A stretch of DNA of 64,000 nt from Rickettsiella endosymbiont of Dermanyssus gallinae. GTDB taxonomy: Bacteria > Pseudomonadota > Gammaproteobacteria > Diplorickettsiales > Diplorickettsiaceae. The first letter of the stretch is position 1; every line of letters starts with the position of its first letter. Location: assembly GCF_019285595.1 (NCBI RefSeq), contig NZ_CP079094.1, positions 1,732,001 through 1,796,000 on the forward strand, read 5' to 3'. Below are positions 57,170 through 64,000 of the stretch, piece after piece. Under the pieces are notes generated by a model. It was given only the letters and a program-made list of their open reading frames with translations, was not told where the DNA came from and made no database searches. A program made the position numbers and the translations under genes.

Positions 57170-57658
57170 ATGTCAAAGAAAAAATGTTTCTTTCTTCTTC
57201 CATTATTAACATTAGCCCTTACTGGATGTGCAACTACCTATCAGCCTTCTGGGTTCTCTGGTGGGTATGAGGATATACAACTTTCCGAGAATATCTATAA
57301 AATATCTTTTAATGGAAATTCTTTTGCTTCTAAAGAGTTGGTACAAAATTATCTGCTTAGAAGATGCGCAGATGTAACAATACAAAAAGGGTATAAATAT
57401 TTTGTTATACTTAACGAAAACATCGAGGTATCTCGTCGAACCATAACTACACCTGCCACAGTGCAAACTAACTCTATAAATACGTTTATGGGCAATAGTG
57501 TGTCTTCAAATGGTTATTCAACTATTAACTATGGACAAAATATAACTTCAAATAGATATGGCGATATAGCTGTTATCAAATTATTAAAAAATAATAATAA
57601 ATATGCTAATGCTTTAAATGCTGAAATCATACTCAGCAATTTTCAAAATGCACATTAA
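57170..57658 (+). CDS. Lipoprotein of the CC0125/CC1285-like family
   Basis: A 162-residue protein with a signal peptide ending in lipobox LTGC. The mature part begins ATTYQPSGFSGGYEDIQLSENIYKISFNGNSFASKELVQNYLLRRCADVTIQKGYKYFVI, which matches a widespread family of small bacterial lipoproteins of unknown function. It should be anchored in a membrane facing the periplasm. It lies just outside attR and 43 bp before the broken nudC. The Ser/Thr/Asn-rich part around residues 95-125 looks disordered. Confidence 0.82.
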   Translation: MSKKKCFFLLPLLTLALTGCATTYQPSGFSGGYEDIQLSENIYKISFNGNSFASKELVQNYLLRRCADVTIQKGYKYFVILNENIEVSRRTITTPATVQTNSINTFMGNSVSSNGYSTINYGQNITSNRYGDIAVIKLLKNNNKYANALNAEIILSNFQNAH

Positions 57659-57700
57659 TGAAATATATCCATTGGGCCTGGAACTTCTGAGATATAGATA

Positions 57701-58725
57701 ATGGAAAATTCTATTGGATTTATTTTTCAACAAGTGAGTCGCTATGCTCCCGAAGAATTTCGGCCATCGTGTCCCCGAAATTCGTTCGCATGACGCGACT
57801 GAAATTAGGCCGCGATACGTCCTGCGTCCGGCACGCACTCACTCCTTCGGAGTTCATGCCCGTGCCTCCCACAAATGACTTTACGGCGTGATGCGTTTCC
57901 TGCTTCGCCCGTCAACGCACGCCTATCGCGGGCTCTTCGACTTCGCATTGCTTTCACAATGCTTTCCTGTCTCATCGAATGAAGGGCTATTACTCTTAAA
58001 AAAATAATGAATTACCTGTTAGCTCAGACCTAAAATCAATAATTCCAAATTTTTTAAGACGTTTTGAATTAGGGTCGGTTAACGATCGCAATTATTTTTG
58101 CGCGGAACTCGATCAAAACACGCTTATCCCAGAAGTCTTTCATGTCTTATCTTTACGTAACACATTGTCATTATTACATCCTGACTATTATAGTATGGCG
58201 GTTAAAGCGTATTCCGTCATTCGTTGGGATAAAAACCAGCAGTTCTGTAGCTGCTGTGGCAACCGTACGGTAACTAAAGATCAAGGATTTGAGCGTTTCT
58301 GTCTGTTTTGTCACTTGAGTTTTTTTCCACGTATATCCCCTTCAATAATTGTTTTAATTAAAAAAGCAGAGTATTTGCTTATGGCAAGAAGTCCGACTTT
58401 TTTACCGGGCGATTATGGTTTGATTGCAGGGTTTGTTGAGATCGGGGAAAGTATAGAAGAAGCCGTACATCGTGAAGTAAAAGAAGAGGTTGGAATACAA
58501 ATTAAACACTTAAACTATTTTGGATCACAACCATGGCCTTTTCCCGATTCTTTAATGATTGCATTCACTGCAGATTATTGTAGCGGAGATATCCTTATCA
58601 ACCCTAATGAAATTGAAGAAGCGGGATGGTACCGATATGATAATTTACCAGGCCGACCATCAACTTCCGTCAGTATTGCATCAAAACTCATTGATAGTTT
58701 TATTAAACAACAAATATCATTTTAA
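57701..58725 (+). pseudogene. nudC: NADH pyrophosphatase NudC, split by the repeat and frameshifted
   Basis: Codons 1-10 (MENSIGFIFQ) lie at 57701-57730, repeat copy C follows, and the frame resumes at 57978 as NEGLLLLK. A run of seven A at about 57999-58005 breaks this frame; with six A it would join NNELPVSSDLKS and the rest. The remainder is a clear NudC: zinc ribbon CSCCGNRTVT/CLFCH, Nudix box GFVEIGESIEEAVHREVKEEVG, and the family tag SQPWPFPDSLM. NudC hydrolyses NADH and removes NAD caps from RNA. A TTG at 58165 could start a 186-residue product holding the zinc and Nudix parts. That the first ten codons belong to nudC is inferred from frame and position. Confidence 0.75.
57731..57977. 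repeat. 247-bp structured repeat, copy C
   Basis: Identical to copies A and B, + orientation, the same direction as nudC, which it interrupts near the start. Left flank TTTTTCAA|CAAG, right flank CATCG|AATGAAGG. It is chromosomal, about 690 bp outside attR. Confidence 0.95.
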
Positions 58726-58764
58726 AAACAATTTAAAATTTTCGAATCATTAATAATCCAGTAT

Positions 58765-58791
58765 AAAAAACCCACATGACGCGGGTTTTTT
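58765..58791. terminator. Bidirectional intrinsic terminator
   Basis: AAAAAACCC and GGGTTTTTT form a 9-bp stem with a 9-base loop between the convergent nudC and peroxiredoxin genes. The T-run on one side and A-run on the other let it work in both directions. Confidence 0.85.
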
Positions 58792-58809
58792 AATTGCGCT
58801 TTTAGCTGT

Positions 58810-59364
58810 TTAAGCAACTTCAGCAACGTTAATCGTACCTTGGCCAGGCTGCCAGTTACAAGGACAGAGTCCGCCGTCTTGTAAAGCACGTAGTATACGC
58901 AATACTTCTTCAGGATTACGACCTACGCTTAAGTCAGTGACCATGTTAAAACGAATGATGCCCTCTGGATCAATAATAAAAGTGGCGCGCTGCGCAACAC
59001 CCGCTGCACTGTCCAGAATACCTAAGTTATTACATAACTCATGTTTAATATCACTCAACATAGGGAAAGAAAGATTGCTTAGATCTTTATTGTATTGACG
59101 CCAAGCACGGTGTACAAATTCGCTATCCGTACTACCGCCCAGTAACACTGCATTATTTTCTTTAAACTGATCATTTAAATCATTAAATGCGATAATTTCG
59201 GTCGGACATACAAAGGTAAAATCCTTAGGCCAAAAAAACAGCACTAACCATTTTCCCGGATAAGAATCATAACTAATTTCAGTAAATGCTTTGTTAATAT
59301 CTGTATCAACCGTAGCTGTAAGCTTAAACTCGGGCAATCTATCCCCTACTTTTAACATCGACAT
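58810..59364 (-). CDS. ahpC: Peroxiredoxin, AhpC family
   Basis: Thiol peroxidase of 184 residues that reduces hydrogen and organic peroxides. The peroxidatic Cys is in FFWPKDFTFVCPTEI, and the C-terminal GGLCPCNWQPG holds resolving cysteines. The C-x-C-N-W ending is that of AhpC proteins recycled by AhpD or thioredoxin rather than AhpF. No ahpD or ahpF gene is adjacent. It probably helps resist the oxidative burst of a host cell, which is inference. Confidence 0.93.
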   Translation of the reverse strand: MSMLKVGDRLPEFKLTATVDTDINKAFTEISYDSYPGKWLVLFFWPKDFTFVCPTEIIAFNDLNDQFKENNAVLLGGSTDSEFVHRAWRQYNKDLSNLSFPMLSDIKHELCNNLGILDSAAGVAQRATFIIDPEGIIRFNMVTDLSVGRNPEEVLRILRALQDGGLCPCNWQPGQGTINVAEVA

Positions 59365-59503
59365 GGTTATTTTCCTCTTTTAAATAAATCTTTTGTGGTC
59401 TATTAAATTGCTTATATAAACAATTATTTTATTAACTTTTATATTCTAATTCTCAAAAACGGCTTATTATAGCAGTCTCTGTTTGATTAAAGAAATGAAC
59501 ATT

Positions 59504-60346
59504 CTATTTCAATGATGGGCTTTTATCGAGCAATTGATCAGAAAATAAATGGTTTAGGCGAGAAGTAAACTGTTCATTAGGAAAACGAGGAAGCACTTGC
59601 TGCAAATTTTCTAATGAAGCAAATAAATAATCTTGAAAGCCGTTTTTTGACGCTATTAAACCCTGAGTTTCTACCGCGTTATCACTGATATCATCCTGGA
59701 GTTGGTAACCCAACCCGATTGCATGACCTAAACGCGTTAAAGCGACAAGGGCATCGGACGAAACATCCGCAACAATTCCAGCTAATTCTAAAGCAGCAGA
59801 AAATAAAGCGCCTGTTTTTAAACGGTAAATAACTTCTAGTTTTTCACGATTTAATGGCTTCGTTAATCCGCTGAATTCCATGGCTTGCCCACCAACCATC
59901 CCATTTGGACCGGCCGCTCTTGCTAGTGCGCCGATCATGGCTAGAATTTTTGATGGCAGTAACGGCGCCTTCAGCAATACTTCAAAGGCAAGTGTTTGTA
60001 ACGCGTCGCCGGCTAATAAGGCAATAGCCTCGCCAAATACCTTATGGCAGCTGGGCTTTCCTCGTCGCCAATCATCGTTGTCCATCATGGGCAAGTCATC
60101 GTGGATTAATGAATAAGCATGGATAAGTTCAACCGCACAAGCAGATTGATCAAGCTTTTCTAGAGGAAGGCCTAAAGCTTCACCTAATAAATAAACTAAT
60201 GATGGTCTTAAACGCTTACCGCCACTTAAAACAGAATAACGCATTGCTTCAGACAAGGGCTCAGAAAGCACTAGAGAAGATAAATATTCCGCTAAAAACC
60301 GATTAATTCGTTGTTGGTATTGTTCTAACGCTTCTTTCGTAGTCAC
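59504..60346 (-). CDS. ispA: Farnesyl diphosphate synthase
   Basis: Prenyl transferase of isoprenoid synthesis. The first Asp-rich motif is SLIHDDLPMMDNDDWRRGKPS, with GGKRLRPSL before it and AVELIHAYS, and the second is LGYQLQDDISD. The 280-residue protein diverges after that motif: the usual GK-x-x-TYP segment with its conserved Lys is absent and replaced by a shorter unrelated tail. Activity may still be possible, but the C-terminus is atypical. Its start overlaps the xseB stop by one base. The dxs gene that often follows is not here. Confidence 0.9.
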   Translation of the reverse strand: MTTKEALEQYQQRINRFLAEYLSSLVLSEPLSEAMRYSVLSGGKRLRPSLVYLLGEALGLPLEKLDQSACAVELIHAYSLIHDDLPMMDNDDWRRGKPSCHKVFGEAIALLAGDALQTLAFEVLLKAPLLPSKILAMIGALARAAGPNGMVGGQAMEFSGLTKPLNREKLEVIYRLKTGALFSAALELAGIVADVSSDALVALTRLGHAIGLGYQLQDDISDNAVETQGLIASKNGFQDYLFASLENLQQVLPRFPNEQFTSRLNHLFSDQLLDKSPSLK

Positions 60347-60597
60347 TAGGCAAATTCTTCATCTACTTCAAAGGGCACGAGGGTATCTTTCTGGCCTTTA
60401 TTAAGCAAGATCTGCACCTTTTGTTCCGCTTGTTTTAGCGTGGTTTGACAGTCTTTTAACAAATCAATCGCCCGGCCAAATTGTTCAAGGGATACTTCTA
60501 GTGTCGTATTACCTTGTTCCATTTGTTCGACAATTTTTTCCAATTCAATCAAGCCTTTTTCAAAATCAAAGGCCACATTTTTTTTCATCTTTGGCAT
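60346..60597 (-). CDS. xseB: Exodeoxyribonuclease VII small subunit
   Basis: An 83-residue helical protein: AFDFEKGLIELEKIVEQMEQGNTTLEVSLEQFGRAIDLLKDCQTTLKQAEQKVQIL, the standard XseB pattern. It partners with XseA (not in the window) in processing single-stranded DNA. It leads the common xseB-ispA operon with a one-base overlap. Confidence 0.95.
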   Translation of the reverse strand: MPKMKKNVAFDFEKGLIELEKIVEQMEQGNTTLEVSLEQFGRAIDLLKDCQTTLKQAEQKVQILLNKGQKDTLVPFEVDEEFA

Positions 60598-60759
60598 AGC
60601 ATATTACCTATTCTGTATAGCAAGGAGTATGAAAGGCCGGTAAAGTGATGTCAAATATTATAAATGTTGTTACTATTAAAAAGTAGTTTAGTTTAGCTCG
60701 CCGTTAATGGCCTTAAGTCGCTATTTTAAAGCCGTTCCATTAAAAGGAAATCCGATTGA

Positions 60760-62124
60760 ATGTACCTTAAAAAGATTCTTATTTATATCAGCTTGTTACT
60801 ATTTCCCTATTTAAGCCATGCACAAGGTGTTCATGAGTATCATTTAAAAAACGGACTTCGTTTACTGATTAAAGAAGATCATCGTGCACCCGTTGTGATT
60901 TCAGAAATCTGGTATAAAGTGGGCGCTAGTTATGAACCTAATGGAATAACTGGCATCTCACACGCCTTAGAACACATGATGTTCCGTGGAACACAACAAT
61001 ACGGTCCCGGCGTACTTGAGCAAATGGTTGCGGCCAATGGCGGCCAACAAAACGCGTTTACGGATAGTGATTTTACGGCCTACTATCAAGAATTTTCTGC
61101 CGATAAATTACCTATTAGTTTCAAATTAGAAGCCGATAGAATGCGAAATTTATTACTGCGCGAACAAGATTTTGAAAAGGAAATTCAAGTCGTTATGGAA
61201 GAACGACGCATGCGAACGGATGATAACCCCCAAGAAACCCTAATGGAACGGCTTAATGCCACTGCTTTCGTTGCCAGCCCTTATCACCATCCTGTCATAG
61301 GATGGAAAAGTGATCTAATAAATATGACGGCTAAGGATCTACGACAGTGGTATCAAGCATGGTACGCGCCTAACAATGCCATCGTTGTTGTGGTCGGTGA
61401 TGTTAAACCCGACGAAGTTTACCAATTAGCTGAAAAATATTTTGGCCCTATAAATTCATCGCCACTACCCCTACTGAAACCTGCGGATAATATTATGCCA
61501 TTAGGGCAGCAACATCTGGATATTCATATCCCCGCCCAATTACCTTGGTTAGTGATGGCTTATCCTGTGCCTGTTATTAAAACAAATCTTAATAGCGCCG
61601 ATCCTTATGCGTTGGATCTCATTACTGCCCTATTATCAATGGGGAATAGTTCCCGCTTCACTAAAAATTTAGTACGTGGAAAACAAATCGCTGCCGATGC
61701 AGATGCCTCCTATAATCCGTTTAGCCGTTTAAATAGTTTATTTTTACTAGATGCAACGCCTGCACCGGGACATACCTTAGCTGAATTGCAGACAAACTTA
61801 CTCGATGAAATCAAACAATTACAAACGTACACCGTAAGCAGCGAAGAGTTAACACGCGCCAAGGCTCAAATAGCCGCAAACAAAATCTACCAAGCCGACT
61901 CTATCTCGCAACAAGCGTATGAGCTTGGCAGTTTAGCGGCAGTCAATTTGCCTTGGCAATTAGCCGAAGACTATCTCAAACACATTAATGCCGTAACGCC
62001 TCGTCAGATACAAAGTGTTGCAAAAGAATATCTACAATCTGGCCATTTAATCATCGCCTATTTACATCCCTTACCTTTACATTCATCTAACCCTATTAGC
62101 CCAAGGTCTTCGCATGTACGTTAA
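60760..62124 (+). CDS. M16 zinc peptidase, active subunit
   Basis: A 454-residue periplasmic peptidase with a signal peptide (ILIYISLLLFPYLSHA). The inverted zinc motif HxxEH is present in SHALEHMMFRGT, with the distal Glu in VVMEERRMRTDD. It is similar to the PqqL/processing-peptidase group found in pairs in Coxiella and Legionella. It overlaps the next gene by 11 bp; the two products should form a heterodimer, this one providing catalysis. Confidence 0.92.
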   Translation: MYLKKILIYISLLLFPYLSHAQGVHEYHLKNGLRLLIKEDHRAPVVISEIWYKVGASYEPNGITGISHALEHMMFRGTQQYGPGVLEQMVAANGGQQNAFTDSDFTAYYQEFSADKLPISFKLEADRMRNLLLREQDFEKEIQVVMEERRMRTDDNPQETLMERLNATAFVASPYHHPVIGWKSDLINMTAKDLRQWYQAWYAPNNAIVVVVGDVKPDEVYQLAEKYFGPINSSPLPLLKPADNIMPLGQQHLDIHIPAQLPWLVMAYPVPVIKTNLNSADPYALDLITALLSMGNSSRFTKNLVRGKQIAADADASYNPFSRLNSLFLLDATPAPGHTLAELQTNLLDEIKQLQTYTVSSEELTRAKAQIAANKIYQADSISQQAYELGSLAAVNLPWQLAEDYLKHINAVTPRQIQSVAKEYLQSGHLIIAYLHPLPLHSSNPISPRSSHVR

Positions 62125-63436
62125 ACGTTTTTTTGCCACCCTTTTTCTGTTGTTAACGGTTGCTCTCATTACAGCAAATGCCATAGCTTCCACTTCAGTA
62201 CTTCCTATTGAGCATTGGACAAGTAAAAGTGGTGTTCCTGTTTATTTTGTTGCCAAGACACAAGTACCTATCGTCGATATCGCTGTGATATTCCATGCGG
62301 GATCTGCTTACGATAGTACCTCACCAGGTATTGCTCAGCTCACAGCACAAATGCTGGGTCAAGGCACACATAATTTAGATGCAAATGAAATCGCAAATCG
62401 TTTTGAATCGGCAGGCGCGCATTATAATGCGGGAATTAACCAAGATATGGCGATAGCGCAGCTTCGTTCATTGAGTGAACCCCAGTTTTTTAATATGGCT
62501 TTTAATACGTTTGCAGAATTAATTAGCCAAGCTAATTTTCTGGAAGATGCTTTACACCGAGAAAAAAAACAAGTCCGAATCGCCCTACAACAAGAAGAAC
62601 AAACACCCACAGCCATTGCAATAAAAGCATTTTATAAAGATTTATACGCCGAACATCCCTACGCCTCACCTTTATTTGGAACAACAGAAAGCATTGATCA
62701 AATTACACACGCGGAACTCATCAAGTTTTATCAACGTTATTACGTTGCTCAAAACGCGATGATGGCGATTGTTGGAAATATTACCAAAGATAAAGCAGTT
62801 AGCCTGGCTGATCAGCTCTCATCCGCCCTCCCACAAGGCAAAAAAGTAATGCCCTTAGCTAAGCCTACCTCTCAGTTAAGCAATCAGCATTATAAAATTC
62901 ACTACCCCTCTCAACAATCAACTATTCTTTTAGGACAACTCGGCATCACATTGAAAGATCCGGATTATTTTCCGCTGTTATTAGGTAATCAAATTTTAGG
63001 CGGCGGTATATTGACCTCACAACTTTTCACAGAAGTAAGAAACAAACGAGGACTCTGTTACGGGATAAGCAGCAACTTTAATACACTACAAGCAGGCGGT
63101 CCCTTTATCATCGGTTTACAAACTCGTAAAAGCCAAGCGGCTACTGCACTTGCAGTGACGCAAACCACTTTAAAAAGCTTTATTGAAAAAGGACCGAGTG
63201 AACAAGAATTAATTGCCGCCAAACAAGCATTAATCGGTAGTTTTCCGCTCAGCATTGCCAATAATGCTGCTATTTTAGCTAAATTAAAAGCAATAGGTTT
63301 TTATGAATTGCCTTTAAATTATTTGGATGATTATCGAGAAAAAATTAATAATGTCAGTGTTAAACAAGTACGTGATGCTTTTCAAAAACATATTAACCCA
63401 GGAAAATTATTGGTCGTTACGCTGGGTGAAAATTAA
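62114..63436 (+). CDS. M16 peptidase-like, non-catalytic partner
   Basis: A 440-residue protein with a signal peptide (FFATLFLLLTVALITANAIA). The fold matches the previous gene (VDIAVIFHAGSAYDSTSPGIAQLTAQMLGQGT), but the position of HxxEH reads QLTAQ, so the zinc site is lost. It keeps the C-terminal R-Y-type loop (NKRGLCYGISSNF). It is probably the substrate-holding half of a heterodimer, like the alpha subunit of the mitochondrial processing peptidase. Confidence 0.9.
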   Translation: MYVKRFFATLFLLLTVALITANAIASTSVLPIEHWTSKSGVPVYFVAKTQVPIVDIAVIFHAGSAYDSTSPGIAQLTAQMLGQGTHNLDANEIANRFESAGAHYNAGINQDMAIAQLRSLSEPQFFNMAFNTFAELISQANFLEDALHREKKQVRIALQQEEQTPTAIAIKAFYKDLYAEHPYASPLFGTTESIDQITHAELIKFYQRYYVAQNAMMAIVGNITKDKAVSLADQLSSALPQGKKVMPLAKPTSQLSNQHYKIHYPSQQSTILLGQLGITLKDPDYFPLLLGNQILGGGILTSQLFTEVRNKRGLCYGISSNFNTLQAGGPFIIGLQTRKSQAATALAVTQTTLKSFIEKGPSEQELIAAKQALIGSFPLSIANNAAILAKLKAIGFYELPLNYLDDYREKINNVSVKQVRDAFQKHINPGKLLVVTLGEN

Positions 63437-63468
63437 TAGGCTCTTCGACTAGAATTTTCGCGGTGCCT

Positions 63469-64000
63469 TTAAGAAAGACTGGGCTCAAGTATTTGCTTTT
63501 TTAGCTTAGTAAATACTTTTTCTGCTGCGTTTAGCGTAAAAGAAAGATCTTCCTCACTATGTACACTCGAAACAAAGCCGGATTCAAAAGGTGAAGGCGC
63601 GAAATAAATGCCTTCTGCTAACATTTCATGAAAAAATTGTTTAAATAATAAGGGATTGCATCGTGCAACTTGTTCATATTGGTAAATTTCACTTTCTTCT
63701 GTAAAGAAAAGTCCAAATAAACCACCCACATAATGCCCTTGCAAAGGAATTCCTATTTCTTTAGCAATATGCAATAGGCCTTCTACGAGTCTGCGCGTCA
63801 TTGCACTTAAATCAGTGTAGAAATCAGGTACGCTGAGCATTTCTAGCGTTGCTAATCCTGCAGCTACGGAGATGGGATTACCTGATAAAGTCCCTGCTTG
63901 GTAAACGGATCCTTCGGGTGCAAGACAATCCATAATGTCACTTCGCCCGCCCAACGCACCAATAGGCAAACCTCCACCAATAATTTTACCTAAGGTGGTT
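63469..64000 (-). CDS. hemL: Glutamate-1-semialdehyde aminotransferase, 3' part
   Basis: C-terminal part of the PLP enzyme that makes 5-aminolevulinate for haem. The frame is open to the window end: the last visible codons read TTLGKIIGGGLPIGALGG, which contains the PLP Lys. YQAGTLSGNPISVAAGLATLE and GIYFAPSPFESGFVSSVHSEEDL are diagnostic. The start codon lies beyond the right edge of the window, so no internal start should be used. It converges with the M16 pair. Confidence 0.93.
   Translation of the reverse strand, partial: TTLGKIIGGGLPIGALGGRSDIMDCLAPEGSVYQAGTLSGNPISVAAGLATLEMLSVPDFYTDLSAMTRRLVEGLLHIAKEIGIPLQGHYVGGLFGLFFTEESEIYQYEQVARCNPLLFKQFFHEMLAEGIYFAPSPFESGFVSSVHSEEDLSFTLNAAEKVFTKLKKQILEPSLS

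Overview
The window comes from a low-GC gammaproteobacterium. The protein families and the gene set (pan operon, LspA/IleS block, type IV pilin, paired M16 peptidases, ankyrin and effector-like genes) fit the order Legionellales, most plausibly a Rickettsiella/Diplorickettsia/Coxiella-like intracellular bacterium. That placement is an inference from protein flavour, not from a marker gene.

Left chromosomal part (1-23380): two tandem aromatic amino-acid permeases, tkt-gap, rpoZ-spoT, a convergent panB-panC pair, waaC, a damaged pair of paralogous unknown genes, priA, an outer-membrane barrel, sdaA, an unknown membrane protein, a small lytic transglycosylase coupled to an APC permease, lspA, ileS and a type IV pilin. 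SpoT keeps its hydrolase site but has lost two residues of the (p)ppGpp synthetase site.

Central part (23385-57041): a P22-like podophage provirus of about 33.7 kb in a tRNA-Thr(CGT) gene, bounded by identical 82-bp repeats. Order: integrase and excisionase-like gene; a palindromic operator and a Cro/ParB-like regulator; replication genes; small and large terminase; portal; an inserted ankyrin gene; scaffold; coat; gp4-like; gp10-like (broken); ejection proteins; tail fibre. I see no lysozyme or holin. The right third (43.7-56.7 kb) is cargo: a soluble hybrid histidine kinase, cytidine deaminase, methyltransferase, esterase, a receiver protein with Asn in place of the phospho-Asp, a LuxR-type regulator, a ribbon-helix-helix protein, a HigBA-like toxin-antitoxin pair, and an overlapping pair of very large unknown proteins (997 and 783 aa) that share a C-terminal tail.

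Right chromosomal part (57042-64000): a lipoprotein, a broken nudC, a peroxiredoxin, xseB-ispA, two M16 peptidases and the end of hemL.

The most unusual item is a 247-bp, 56% GC, highly foldable repeat present in three identical copies (10877-11123, 36685-36931, 57731-57977). One copy splits phage gp10, one splits nudC, and one sits at the junction of two truncated paralogs. In gp10 and nudC the split falls exactly between codons, and removing 247 bp rejoins the frame. I found no coding capacity in it and could not match it to a known element. A non-autonomous IS200/IS605-like element or a structured RNA element are the leading ideas.
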